From NCBI RefSeq assembly GCF_001270745.1, contig NZ_KQ434751.1, forward strand, positions 455,539 through 519,538: a stretch of DNA of 64,000 bases, read 5' to 3'. This document shows positions 44,018 through 53,052 of this stretch, one piece after another (positions within the stretch are counted from its first letter, which is position 1; the number at the start of each line of letters is the position of its first letter). The notes beneath the pieces are model-generated. The model had not been told where the DNA came from. It ran no database searches and saw only the letters and a list, made by a program, of their open reading frames with translations. Origin of the DNA: Jiangella muralis. Its GTDB lineage: Bacteria > Actinomycetota > Actinomycetes > Jiangellales > Jiangellaceae. A program made the position numbers and the translations under genes.

Positions 44018-44806
44018 TCAGCTGTGCAGATCCAAGGCCGCCCCGAGCAGTTCCCGGGTGTACGGCTGGTCGGGCGCGGCGAAGACGTCGTCCACCGGCC
44101 CCTGTTCGACGATCACGCCGTGTTGCATGACGACCACCCGGTCCGCCACCTGGCGCACGACGCCGAGGTCGTGGGTGATGAAGACCATGCACAGGCCGTG
44201 TCGTTCACGCAGGTCCACCAGCAGGCGCAGGATCTGGGCCTGCACCGAGACGTCCAGGGCCGAGACCGCCTCGTCGCAGACCAGCATCGACGGCCGGGCC
44301 GCGAGCGCCCGCGCGATGCTGACCCGCTGGCATTGGCCGCCGGACAACTGCGCCGGATACCGGCCGGCGACGTCGGGGTCGAGCCCGACGTCGGCCAGCA
44401 GGTCCGCCGTCGCCTGCCGCCGGTCCGCCGACCCCGGCACCGGGAACGACGTCCACGCCTCCCCGACGCACTGGGCGACGGTCCGTCGCGGGTTCAGCGA
44501 CGAGCGCGGATCCTGGAACACCATCTGGATGGCCCGCAGCAGCTGCGGCGGCCGCGCGCTCACCGGCCCGAGCGGCACGTCGTCGAAGCTGATCGTGCCC
44601 TCGGCGTACCGCTGCAGCCCGGCCACGCAGCGAGCCACCGTCGTCTTGCCCGAGCCCGACTCGCCGACCACGCCCAGGATCTCCCCGTCGCGGACGTGGA
44701 AGCTGACGTCGTCGACGGCGCGCAGCGGGTCCGCCCGGCCCACCAGGCGTCGGCGCGCGCCGAACGCGACGGCGAGGTTCTCCACCCGCAGTCTCGTGCC
44801 GGTCAC
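44018..44806 (-). CDS. ABC importer ATPase, DppF/OppF type
   Basis: A 262-residue ATPase: Walker A GVVGESGSGKTTVARCVAGL, Q-loop MVFQDPRSSLNPRR, signature YPAQLSGGQCQRVSIARALA, Walker B MLVCDEAVSALDVSVQAQIL and H-loop VFITHDLGVV. GTG 44806 overlaps the stop of the DppD-type gene (GTGA). With the other ATPase, two permeases and a family 5 binding protein it makes a dipeptide-type importer. The setting among sialidases and NanA/NanE/NagA proteins suggests sialic acid as substrate, as for the SatABCD and SiaEFGI systems of the same type. It lacks the C-terminal oligopeptide domain that the partner has. Confidence 0.87.
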   Translation of the reverse strand: MTGTRLRVENLAVAFGARRRLVGRADPLRAVDDVSFHVRDGEILGVVGESGSGKTTVARCVAGLQRYAEGTISFDDVPLGPVSARPPQLLRAIQMVFQDPRSSLNPRRTVAQCVGEAWTSFPVPGSADRRQATADLLADVGLDPDVAGRYPAQLSGGQCQRVSIARALAARPSMLVCDEAVSALDVSVQAQILRLLVDLRERHGLCMVFITHDLGVVRQVADRVVVMQHGVIVEQGPVDDVFAAPDQPYTRELLGAALDLHS

Positions 44807-45834
44807 GCGCCGACCTCCTCGGCCCGGTGACAGGCGACCCAGCGCCCCGGCGGCACGGGCCTCCACGCCGGCTGCTCGACGGCGCACCGGTCGATCGCCA
44901 GCGGGCAGCGCGGGTGGAAGGCGCACCCGGCCGGCCGGTTCGCCGGGCCGACCGGTGTTCCCGGCAGCGGGCGCGTCAGCGCCGACCTCGAGTGCACGGC
45001 CGGGACGCTCTGGATCAGCGCCTGGGTGTACGGATGCCGCGGGTGACGCAGGACGTCGCGGGTCGGCCCGTACTCGGCCAGCCGCCCGGCGTACATCACC
45101 GCCACCTCGTCGGTCACGTGCGACACCACGCGCAGGTCGTGACTCACCAGGATCATCGCGAGGCCGGCCTCGGCCCGGATGCTGCCGAGCAGCCCGAGGA
45201 TGCGCGCTTGCACGGTGACGTCGAGAGCGGTCGTCGGCTCGTCGGCCAGTAGCAGCGACGGTTCGCCCGCCAGCGCCATCGCGATGACGACCCGCTGGCG
45301 CAGTCCGCCGGAGAGCTGGTGCGGGTAGGCGCGGCGCCGGCTCGTCGGGTCGGGGATGCCGGCCATGGTCATCAGCTCGACGACGCGCTCGCCGACCTGT
45401 GCCCGGCGCATGCCGCCCCGCCGCAGGATCTCGCCGATCTGGCGCCCGACGGGCCGGGTCGGATTGAGCGCCGCGAGGGGGTCCTGAAAGACCATGGCGA
45501 TCTCCCGGCCGCGGATCCGGCGGCGTCGGGCCGCGGAGGCACGGACGAGGTCCTCGCCGCGCCACCGGATCTCCCCGCCGATGTGGGCGGATTCCGGGAG
45601 AAGATCCAGCAGCGCCAGCGCGGTGACGCTCTTGCCGCTGCCGGATTCGCCGATGATGCCGAGGGTGCCGCGCGGCGCGACGGCGAAGGTGATGCCGTCG
45701 ACGACCCGCCGGAGCCGGCCGTCGACCCGCAGGTCGACGGTCAGCTCACGGACCCGCAGACCGGCGTCCGGGGACGACTCCCCCGGGTCGGCGGACGCGC
45801 CGGCGACCCGGGGTGCGGTCGAGTTCGGCGCCAT
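44803..45834 (-). CDS. ABC importer ATPase, DppD/OppD type
   Basis: A 343-residue ATPase: Walker [21 protein letters not shown] (about 62-81), [16 protein letters not shown], signature [20 protein letters not shown], Walker [22 protein letters not shown]-loop LVSHDLRVV. The C-terminal OppD/F extension has [20 protein letters not shown], whose Cys residues bind an iron-sulfur cluster in related transporters. ATG 45834 is two bases from the binding-protein stop. Same importer as the genes on either side. Confidence 0.87.
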   Translation of the reverse strand: MAPNSTAPRVAGASADPGESSPDAGLRVRELTVDLRVDGRLRRVVDGITFAVAPRGTLGIIGESGSGKSVTALALLDLLPESAHIGGEIRWRGEDLVRASAARRRRIRGREIAMVFQDPLAALNPTRPVGRQIGEILRRGGMRRAQVGERVVELMTMAGIPDPTSRRRAYPHQLSGGLRQRVVIAMALAGEPSLLLADEPTTALDVTVQARILGLLGSIRAEAGLAMILVSHDLRVVSHVTDEVAVMYAGRLAEYGPTRDVLRHPRHPYTQALIQSVPAVHSRSALTRPLPGTPVGPANRPAGCAFHPRCPLAIDRCAVEQPAWRPVPPGRWVACHRAEEVGA

Positions 45835-45836
45835 GC

Positions 45837-47360
45837 TCAGCCGGCGATCTCGATGGTGGAGAAGTTCGGGAAACCGCTCGGATCCGGCGTCACGCCCTCC
45901 AGGTCGCTCCGCCACGCGTAGGCGAGCTTGACCTGCATCGGGTACATGCCCACCGCCTCCGACCAGATGATCTCGGTGGCCCGCCGGTAGGCGTCCTGGC
46001 GGACCTCGGGGTCGTTGCTGGTGTTGCCCTCGAGCAGCGCGGCGTCCAGGTCCTCGTTGCAGTAGCCGTTGCGGCCGGCCGCGCAGGGGTAGAGACGGCC
46101 GAGGTTGGTGGCGGCGTCGTAGGTCGCGGCGCCGACCTGCTGGAAGTTGACGTCCCAGTTCAGCGCCAGCAGATCCTCGGTGAAGACCGCCTGCTCCTTC
46201 TCCAGCAGCTCGACCGGCACCCCGATCTCGGTCAGGTCGGAGACCACCGCCTGCAGGAACGGCCGGAACTGGGCGCCGGAGAAGTGCAGCCGCAACGGCG
46301 TGCCGGCGAAGTCGAAGCCGGCCGCCTCGAGTTCCGCCCGCGCCGCTTCGGGGTCGTAGGCGACCGGTTCCTGCGGCGCGTAGCCGAACACCACCGGCGC
46401 GACCGGCGACTTGGCCGGCTCGCCGGTCTCCGGGTTGAGGGTGGCGATGATCGTCTCGAAGTCCACCGCCTTCCACAGCGCCCGCCGCACGGCGGTATCG
46501 GCCAGCGCGGGCGTCGACGAGTTGAACCACATCGTGTAGACGAGCGTGCTCGGCACCGTCTCGACGACGAGGTCGTCCGCCGTCATCAGCGGCTCCAGCT
46601 GGTCGTCCGGCACACCCCAGGTGAGATCGACCTCGCCGGTGCGCAGCGCGGTCAGCCGGGCGGCCATCTCGGGGATGTCGCTGATCCGCACCGACGCCAC
46701 CCGCGCGTGGTCGCCCCAGTAGTTCTCGTTGCGGGCCAGCTCGAGCGCCTCGCCGGGGACGAAGGTCTCGACGGTGAACGGCCCCGAGCCCACCGGGTCG
46801 GCGAAGAAGGCCGCCGGGTCGGCGGCGGCGCTCGCCGGCAGCACGAAGAACTGGGTGAGCTTCCCGGCCAGCGCCGGGTCGGGCGCGGCCGCGGTGAGGA
46901 CGACCGTGGCGTCGCCGTCGGCGGTGGCGACGATGTTCGCGAACGACGGCGCGAGCGGGCTGTCCCCCGCGGCCAGGCGTTCGAACGAGGCGACGACGTC
47001 GGCGCTGGTCACGGGCGTACCGTCGGAGAAGACGAGGTCGTCGCGGAGGGTGAACACCCACTCGGTGGCGTCGTCGTTGACGGTCCAGTCGGCGGCCAGG
47101 TCGGCCACGATGGTGCCGTCCGGGTCCGGCTGCACCAGCCGGCTGAAGATCGCCTTGCTGGACAATCCGGTGGCCGCCGAGGCGCCCTGGACACCGTGCG
47201 GGTCCAGGTCTTCGATCGGGTACTGGCCGGCCACCTCGATGGTGCGCTCGGCCGCCCCGCCGGTGTCGGCGGTGTCGCCCGAGGTGGTGGTCGAGCAGGC
47301 GGTCAGGGCAAGCAGCGCGCCGAGCGCCAGCGCCGCCGTTCGGGTTCCTCGTTCGGACAT
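45837..47360 (-). CDS. ABC importer solute-binding lipoprotein, family 5 (DppA/OppA-like)
   Basis: A 507-residue lipoprotein. The signal peptide ends in the lipobox LTAC with Cys 22. The mature protein shows the SBP5 layout: YPIEDLDPHGVQGASAATGL, ATEWVFTLRDDLVFSDGTPV, FVPGEALELARNENYWG and DTAVRRALWKAVDFETIIAT. Family 5 proteins bind peptides, nickel or, in some bacteria, sialic acids; the gene cluster favours sialic acid here. It stands between the permease and ATPase genes with a 50-base gap to the permease, where a ribosome binding site lies. Confidence 0.88.
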   Translation of the reverse strand: MSERGTRTAALALGALLALTACSTTTSGDTADTGGAAERTIEVAGQYPIEDLDPHGVQGASAATGLSSKAIFSRLVQPDPDGTIVADLAADWTVNDDATEWVFTLRDDLVFSDGTPVTSADVVASFERLAAGDSPLAPSFANIVATADGDATVVLTAAAPDPALAGKLTQFFVLPASAAADPAAFFADPVGSGPFTVETFVPGEALELARNENYWGDHARVASVRISDIPEMAARLTALRTGEVDLTWGVPDDQLEPLMTADDLVVETVPSTLVYTMWFNSSTPALADTAVRRALWKAVDFETIIATLNPETGEPAKSPVAPVVFGYAPQEPVAYDPEAARAELEAAGFDFAGTPLRLHFSGAQFRPFLQAVVSDLTEIGVPVELLEKEQAVFTEDLLALNWDVNFQQVGAATYDAATNLGRLYPCAAGRNGYCNEDLDAALLEGNTSNDPEVRQDAYRRATEIIWSEAVGMYPMQVKLAYAWRSDLEGVTPDPSGFPNFSTIEIAG

Positions 47361-47410
47361 TCTCAACGCTCCTCTTGTGTGGGGACGGGTGGCCGGACCG
47401 GGCGTACCGG

Positions 47411-48319
47411 TCAGCGGCTGAATCCGCGTCCGTATCGCTGGGTGAAGGCGTCGCCGATCAGGCCGACGCTGACGACGAGCCCTGCGAGGGCCACGCCGGC
47501 GAACGCGGAGATCCACCACGCCGACGCGAGATACTCCTTGCCGTTCGCGATGGTCTGGCCCCAGGAGACCGTCGAGGCCGGCAGACCCACGCCGAGAAAG
47601 CTCAACCCGGCCTCGGCCAGCACCACCAGGGCGAATTCGACGGTGGCCAGTGCCACCACCGGGCCGGCGGCGAACGGGAGGACGTGCCGGACGATCATCC
47701 TGGCCGGCCGGACGCCGAGCATCCGCGCCGCATCCGTCCACGGCCGGGACCGCACCGACACCGCCACGCCGCGCGCCACCCGGGCGATGCCGATCCACCC
47801 GGACACCGCCAGCGCGGCCACCACGACGACGGCGCCGCCGTCCAGCACGCCGGCGATGACGATGGCCAGCAGAATGCCCGGGAAGGCCAGGGTGATGTCC
47901 ATGATCCTGGCCAGGACGGTGTCGACCAGGCCGCCGCTGTAGCCGGCGATCACGCCGACGCAGCACCCGACCACGCTCGCCACGACCACCGTCGCCACGC
48001 CGATCAGCACCGACGTCCGGGCGCCGTAGACGACCTGCGCGAGTACGTCGCGCCCGAGGTGGTCCGTGCCCAGGACGGCGAGCTCCCCTGCCGACGTCCG
48101 GCTGCCCGGCGCCAGGAGCCGATCCACCAGCGGGGTGTCGACCGGGTCGTAGTCGATCAGCAGTGGCCCGACGACGGCGGCGACCAGGTAGCAGCCCAGG
48201 ATCACGAACGGAACGGCGGCGAACACGCGGGCCAGCAGGTGTCGCGGCCGGCTCGGACGGGCGGGTGGGAGCGTGGCCGCCGCGGTCGCGGCCTCGAGGG
48301 TCTCCGGGAGCGGGTTCAT
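47411..48319 (-). CDS. ABC importer permease, DppC/OppC type
   Basis: A 302-residue protein with six membrane helices. FAAVPFVILGCYLVAAVVGP is the first helix, then the OppC_N loop with LGTDHLGRDVLAQVVYGART, VLARIMDITLAFPGILLAIV, and the ATPase-contact EAA loop ARVARGVAVSVRSRPWTDAA-RMLGVRP. ATG 48319 overlaps the DppB-type gene stop by four bases. Confidence 0.87.
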   Translation of the reverse strand: MNPLPETLEAATAAATLPPARPSRPRHLLARVFAAVPFVILGCYLVAAVVGPLLIDYDPVDTPLVDRLLAPGSRTSAGELAVLGTDHLGRDVLAQVVYGARTSVLIGVATVVVASVVGCCVGVIAGYSGGLVDTVLARIMDITLAFPGILLAIVIAGVLDGGAVVVVAALAVSGWIGIARVARGVAVSVRSRPWTDAARMLGVRPARMIVRHVLPFAAGPVVALATVEFALVVLAEAGLSFLGVGLPASTVSWGQTIANGKEYLASAWWISAFAGVALAGLVVSVGLIGDAFTQRYGRGFSR

Positions 48320-49242
48320 GCGCGGTCTCCCGTCCGGATCCGCGGGTCGATGGCGCGGTAGGCGAGGTCGACGAGCAGGTTCAGCGCGACGACGATGGTG
48401 GCGATGACGAGGGTGGCCGCCTGCACGACGGCGTAGTCGCGGTTGCCGATCGCGTCGACGATCAGTGACCCGAGACCGGGCCAGGCGAAGACGTTCTCGA
48501 CCACGACGGCGCCGCCCATGAGCGCCCCCATCTGCAGGGCGACGATCGTGACGACCGGCACCAGCGAGTTGCGCAGCACATGCCCCGTGAGCACCTGACG
48601 CTCGGTGAGGCCCTTGGCCCGGGCGGTGAGGATGTACGACTCGGTCAGGGTGTCCGCCATGCTGCTGCGGGTCAGCCGGGCGACGATCGCCGTGAACGGC
48701 AGCGCCAGCGTCACCGCGGGCAGCACCAGGTGCGCCGGTGTCCCGGCGCCCGCGCTGGGCAGCACGCCCAGGGTCAGCGCGAAGAGCAGGATGAACATGA
48801 TGCCCACCCAGAACGTCGGGAAGGACTGCAGGCCGATGGTCGCGGTCGACACCAGGCGGTCCCAGACACTGCCCGCCCGCCGTCCGGCCAGCGCCCCCAG
48901 CACCAGCCCGGCGACCACCGCGATCAGCGTCGCGGCGAGGGTCAGCTCGACCGTCGCGGGGAGCCGCTCGGCCACCGCGTCGATCGCCGGCCGGCCCAGC
49001 CGGTGCGAACTGCCCAGGTCAAGGGTGACCAGGTCGCCGAGGTAGGCGGCGTACTGGCCCACGAGCGGGCGGTTCAGTCCCATCGACTCACGCAGCGCGG
49101 CCACCTGCCCGGCGTCGGCGTCCGGGCCGAGCAGGGCCGTCGCGGGATCGCCGGGGGCGGCGCGGACGATGAAGAAGACGACGGTGGCCACGCCCCACAG
49201 CACGACCAGGGCGACGAGGACGCGGCGGACGACGGCGATCAC
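48316..49242 (-). CDS. ABC importer permease, DppB/OppB type
   Basis: A 308-residue protein with six membrane helices: AVVRRVLVALVVLWGVATVV opens helix 1, followed by VRAAPGDPATALLGPDADAG, GLQSFPTFWVGIMFILLFAL, and the EAA loop YILTARAKGLTERQVLTGHV. GTG 49242 was chosen over the longer frame (to 49323) because it overlaps the lyase stop (GTGA) and gives the normal family N-terminus. Confidence 0.87.
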   Translation of the reverse strand: MIAVVRRVLVALVVLWGVATVVFFIVRAAPGDPATALLGPDADAGQVAALRESMGLNRPLVGQYAAYLGDLVTLDLGSSHRLGRPAIDAVAERLPATVELTLAATLIAVVAGLVLGALAGRRAGSVWDRLVSTATIGLQSFPTFWVGIMFILLFALTLGVLPSAGAGTPAHLVLPAVTLALPFTAIVARLTRSSMADTLTESYILTARAKGLTERQVLTGHVLRNSLVPVVTIVALQMGALMGGAVVVENVFAWPGLGSLIVDAIGNRDYAVVQAATLVIATIVVALNLLVDLAYRAIDPRIRTGDRA

Positions 49243-50228
49243 GGCCGGCCTCCGCCGGGCTCGACCGGCTGCGCGTCGCCGCCGAGCCGGTCGCCGTCGA
49301 TCAGGTGCCGGCGGTGCTCCCACAGGTGGGCGCGGATCGCCGCACGGTCGGCGTCGTCGCAGGGCAGGAACGGGGCGGCGGCATGCGGCGGGATCAGGCC
49401 GAGAAGGTCGAGCACCGCCTTGGTGGTCGGCACGCCGGGGCGGATCCGATGGATCCCGGCGAGCTCGGCGGCGAGGCGCTGCAGGCCGGCGGCCTGATCG
49501 CTCTGGCTCTGGCGCACCGCCGCCACGGTCGCGACGGCGACGGCCGGCGCGAAGTTGGCGATGCCCGGTGTGACGCCGTGGGCGCCGGCCAGCAGGCCAT
49601 CGACCATGGCGCGCTCGTTGCCCTGGCTCAGGCCGAAGTCCTCGCGTGCCGCGACCACGCCTACGAACCGCGACAGGGTGGCGAGGTCGCCGGAGGACTC
49701 CTTGACGCCGACGACGTGCTCCAGCTCCAACAACCTGGCCAGCATCTCGGGGGTGATGGGATTGCCGGTGTAGCGGGGGTTGTTGTAGGCGATCACCGGG
49801 ACTCGGAGCACCTTCAGCGCGTCGTAGTGCGCGACGATCTCATCGGGCCGGTGCGCGAAGAACAGGGGCGGGCACGCCACCACCGCGTCCACCCCGGTGC
49901 TCGCGAGCACACGTCCGCGGGTGATCGCCTCGTCGGTGCCGACGCCGGAGATCGCGGCCGTGATCCTGCCGTCCGCGCCGGTGAGCTCCCGCCACCGGGC
50001 CACCACCGGTGTCGCGAACGCGGCGGCCGCGTCCAGCGGCAGCACCGGGCCCTCGCCGTTGCTGCCGAACAGCATCAGCGCGTCGACCCCGGTGGCGGCG
50101 AGCCGCTCGAGCAGCCGGTCCATCAGGCCGGCGTCCGGCCGGCCCGGCGCGGACATTGCCGTCACCAGCGGAACCACGACGCCGTCCAGCAGGTCGCGAC
50201 CGCTGCGGAACTCTCCCGCGGTGCTCAT
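49239..50228 (-). CDS. NanA/DapA-superfamily aldolase, probable N-acetylneuraminate lyase
   Basis: A 329-residue TIM-barrel class I aldolase. The Schiff-base Lys is in HVVGVKESSGDLATLS (Lys 166), the proton-relay Tyr in RVPVIAYNNPRYTGNP (Tyr 148), and the substrate carboxylate loop is GSNGEGPVLPL (about 55-65). Members are dihydrodipicolinate synthase, N-acetylneuraminate lyase, KDG aldolase and others. The sialidase, NanE and NagA neighbours point to cleavage of Neu5Ac into ManNAc and pyruvate. The C-terminus carries an unusual charged tail (WEHRRHLIDGDRLGGDAQPV). ATG 50228 overlaps the stop of the FAD enzyme. Confidence 0.8.
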   Translation of the reverse strand: MSTAGEFRSGRDLLDGVVVPLVTAMSAPGRPDAGLMDRLLERLAATGVDALMLFGSNGEGPVLPLDAAAAFATPVVARWRELTGADGRITAAISGVGTDEAITRGRVLASTGVDAVVACPPLFFAHRPDEIVAHYDALKVLRVPVIAYNNPRYTGNPITPEMLARLLELEHVVGVKESSGDLATLSRFVGVVAAREDFGLSQGNERAMVDGLLAGAHGVTPGIANFAPAVAVATVAAVRQSQSDQAAGLQRLAAELAGIHRIRPGVPTTKAVLDLLGLIPPHAAAPFLPCDDADRAAIRAHLWEHRRHLIDGDRLGGDAQPVEPGGGRP

Positions 50229-51850
50229 CAGTACGCACCCACCTGGGGCCAGGCCAGCTCGACACCGTGCCGCTCCAGCTCCGCCTGCAGGTCCGCCGTC
50301 AACGCGGCGGACTCGCCGACCGCGTGCGGGCCGACACCACGTGCGACGCACATCGCGGCCAGCGCGCCGGCGGCCTCGCCGATGTTCCACTCCACCGGGT
50401 GCAGCCGGTAGCAGCCATTGGTGATGTGGGTCGTCCCGATGTTCTTCGCGGCCGGCAGCAGGTTGGCGACCCGGAGCGGGAGCAGCGCACCCAGCGGGAT
50501 CTGGAAGGGGCACGAGGCGATGTCGATGAAGTTGTCCCCGCCGGTGCTCGGGTGCAGGTCGATCCGGTAGGCGCCGATGCCGACGGAGTCCTTGTAGGAG
50601 ACGGCGCCGTGCTCGCCGCGCTCGGCGTGCGACAGGTCCTGTTCGGTGACGGTGCACTGGGCGCGGATCCGGCGCGACTCGCGGATGTAGGCCGCCATCG
50701 CGAAGCCGTCGGGCGTGCCGACGACGTCGCCGCGCAGCCGCAGCCCGGGCCAGCCGGTGCCGCCGTCCGGGCGCGGCGCCTCGGTCTGCAGCCAGTACAG
50801 CAGGCTCTGGCTCAACTCCCGGGCGGACTGGGCGTGACGGTCGTTCTCCTCGGGCGTGCCGCCGAAGACCGGGCCGTCGATGTAGTCCGTCATCGGCCAG
50901 TTGACCAGGACGATGTCACTGGCCGCGGCGCCCGGGCCGAGCTGGTGGCGCCAGAGCGCCCGGCGGTACACCCACAGGTTCGACCCGCTCGTCACCCGGC
51001 TCTGGTCGGCGATGATGACGTCGTCCGCGGTGTCGTTGTTCGGGTCCAGGTAGGTCGTCCGTGGCTCCAGGGTCCGCGGCTCGGGGTAGGTGAAGCTCAG
51101 GTACCTGTCCGGCCAGAAGTCCGGCCGGAACTCCCGCCACCGCGCGTACCCGGCGGGCCGGTCGATCGTGTGGTCCTCGCCGGCGCGGTGGTCGAGGGCG
51201 AAGCACCACGAGACGGCCTGCATGTTCGCGGGGTCGGCGACTGCCGGGGCGTGCGGCTCTCCCGTCTCCGCCTGCGACTCCGCCCCCGTCACGTGCTCGA
51301 CGCCGGCCAGGGCGAGCAGCTCGCCGGTCTCGGTGGCGTCGAGCACGTACGGCGCGTCGACCGCGAAGGTGCCGCCGTCCACCAGATCGTCGAAGGTCAC
51401 CGGCCCCACCGCGTCGCCGTCGACCTGGACCGAGCGGACCCGGGCCAGGGTGACCACGGTGATCAGGCCGCGCGCCTGCCAGGGCGACAGCATCGCGCGC
51501 AGCACCAGGTGCGACACCGCCGGCTCGTGGCAGATCCGGCTGACGGTCGCGTTGCCGATGTTCAGCGCCGGGTCGCGCAGCGCCCGCTCGGTCAGCGGGT
51601 AGAAGGATCGGTAGTGATCCCGGACGGCGGTGCGGAACGCACGGTACGAGGCGGTGCAGCCGAACTGCTCGATCCACGGATGCTCGTCGGGCGGCACCGC
51701 CTGGCTGGTGAGCTGCCCACCGACCCACGGGCTCTCCTCGACCAGCGAGACGGTCGCCCCGCGGCGGGCGGCGGCCAGCGCGGCTGCCACGCCGCCGACC
51801 CCGCCGCCGACCACCAGGACGTCGCAGCGGTGGTCCGCGATGCGGCTCAC
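50228..51850 (-). CDS. FAD-dependent oxidoreductase (FAD_oxidored family) in the sialic acid cluster
   Basis: A 540-residue flavoprotein. The N-terminal dinucleotide fold is CDVLVVGGGVGGVAAALAAA, then GATVSLVEESPWVGGQLTSQ. Other landmarks are VDAPYVLDATETGELLALAG, AVSWCFALDHRAGEDHTIDR, ASCPFQIPLGALLPLRVANL and NIGTTHITNGCYRLHPVEWN-IGEAAG at the FAD-closing end. This matches the PF12831-type group, often found in sugar-utilisation loci with poorly known substrates. GTG 51850 overlaps the LacI stop (GTGA). A role in oxidising or reducing a modified sialic acid is possible but unproven. Confidence 0.8.
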   Translation of the reverse strand: MSRIADHRCDVLVVGGGVGGVAAALAAARRGATVSLVEESPWVGGQLTSQAVPPDEHPWIEQFGCTASYRAFRTAVRDHYRSFYPLTERALRDPALNIGNATVSRICHEPAVSHLVLRAMLSPWQARGLITVVTLARVRSVQVDGDAVGPVTFDDLVDGGTFAVDAPYVLDATETGELLALAGVEHVTGAESQAETGEPHAPAVADPANMQAVSWCFALDHRAGEDHTIDRPAGYARWREFRPDFWPDRYLSFTYPEPRTLEPRTTYLDPNNDTADDVIIADQSRVTSGSNLWVYRRALWRHQLGPGAAASDIVLVNWPMTDYIDGPVFGGTPEENDRHAQSARELSQSLLYWLQTEAPRPDGGTGWPGLRLRGDVVGTPDGFAMAAYIRESRRIRAQCTVTEQDLSHAERGEHGAVSYKDSVGIGAYRIDLHPSTGGDNFIDIASCPFQIPLGALLPLRVANLLPAAKNIGTTHITNGCYRLHPVEWNIGEAAGALAAMCVARGVGPHAVGESAALTADLQAELERHGVELAWPQVGAY

Positions 51851-52890
51851 CGGCGATCCCGGCCCGGTCGCGGCGCGGGCGCCACCGTGCAGCCGTCGTG
51901 CGGGAGGCAGGGCACGACGACGCGTCGCGCCGGTCCGCCGGGGTCCTCCATCAGGCGGACGAGCAGCTTCACTGCCTGCATTCCCATCTCCCATCGGGGC
52001 AATCGGTAGCCCGACCAGTCGTCTGGCCGGACGCTGTGTCCGTGAACGTCGCCCAGCAGCGCCACGCTGACGTCAGCGGGCACTCGATAACCGGCGCGTT
52101 CGATCACCGCGGTCAGCTCGTCGATGCCCACCGGCGGCTCCACGAGCAGGGCGGTGGCGCCCGCCTCGACCGCTTGCCGGACCGCCGCGTAGTCGCCGTG
52201 GCCGGCCGGGACCGGCCGGTCCACCGGCAGACCGGCGTCGCGCAGGGTGTCGACGAACGCGCGGCGGCGATCGATGCTGGCCGACGCGTCGGCACCGGTG
52301 CCGACGTAGCAGAGCCGCTCGTGCCCGACGGCGACCAGCCGCTCGACGAGGTCGGCCGTGGCCGCGGCGTAGTCGGCCGACACGTAGGAGATCTCGCCGT
52401 TGGGGATCTCGCGGCGGCCGATGTACACGAACGGGAAGCCGTCCTCGTGCAGCCGCGCCAGCTCCATCTTCGGCTCGCCGTTGCCGAGGAGGATCGCGCC
52501 GTCGGTGAGCCGGAGCCGGTTCTCGTTGCGCCGGTAGATGTGGTTGTCCGGCTCATCGAGCACCGTGCTGGTGAACAGCAGCAGGTCCTTCCGGGCCGCC
52601 TCACCGGCAGCCTCGATGCCGCCGAGGAACTCGGTGTAGAAGCCGCCCGCCTCCGCCGTGAACATCGGTTCGAACGCGAAGACGCCGAACATGCCGGTGC
52701 GATGGCCGGCCAATGATTGTGCGATCGGATTGGCCACGTAGCCGGTTTTCTTGATCGCCGAGAGAACTCTCTCCCTGGTGTCTTCGGAGATCCGGGCACT
52801 GCCGCCGGTCCGCTCATTCAAGACCATCGATACCGTCGTCTGACTGACCCCGGCCACCCGAGCGACATCGATTTGGCGCACAACGACCAT
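51847..52890 (-). CDS. LacI-family transcriptional regulator
   Basis: A 347-residue repressor. The N-terminal HTH is RQIDVARVAGVSQTTVSMVL followed by the hinge helix region IKKTGYVANPIAQSLAGHRT; the C-terminal periplasmic-binding-like domain includes GMFGVFAFEPMFTAEAGGFY and VAVGHERLCYVGTGADASAS. ATG 52890 gives the normal LacI start. It heads the minus-strand run FAD enzyme - lyase - importer - sialidases and faces the kinase/nanE/nagA operon, so it most likely controls both directions through the 162-base gap, with ManNAc-6-P, GlcN-6-P or sialic acid as inducer. Confidence 0.87.
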   Translation of the reverse strand: MVVVRQIDVARVAGVSQTTVSMVLNERTGGSARISEDTRERVLSAIKKTGYVANPIAQSLAGHRTGMFGVFAFEPMFTAEAGGFYTEFLGGIEAAGEAARKDLLLFTSTVLDEPDNHIYRRNENRLRLTDGAILLGNGEPKMELARLHEDGFPFVYIGRREIPNGEISYVSADYAAATADLVERLVAVGHERLCYVGTGADASASIDRRRAFVDTLRDAGLPVDRPVPAGHGDYAAVRQAVEAGATALLVEPPVGIDELTAVIERAGYRVPADVSVALLGDVHGHSVRPDDWSGYRLPRWEMGMQAVKLLVRLMEDPGGPARRVVVPCLPHDGCTVAPAPRPGRDRR

Positions 52891-52916
52891 CGCTGAACCC
52901 GCCTTTTTGTTTTGGC

Positions 52917-52944
52917 TTCCGGTCCGCACAGTCTGGGACCGGAA
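52917..52944. promoter_or_regulatory. Inverted repeat between LacI and kinase genes, candidate operator
   Basis: TTCCGGTCC (52917-52925) and GGACCGGAA (52936-52944), perfect 9-bp arms, 10-base spacer, in the divergent promoter region of the sialic acid cluster. Confidence 0.5.
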
Positions 52945-53052
52945 ATGCTCGCCCGCAAGGTGCCAATGCGGATTATTAGCGGCTGTACGCCACGCCTGGC
53001 CCAGCCCTAGCATCGACGCGACGGCGATGACCCACCGGCGGAAGGAGGCGCG

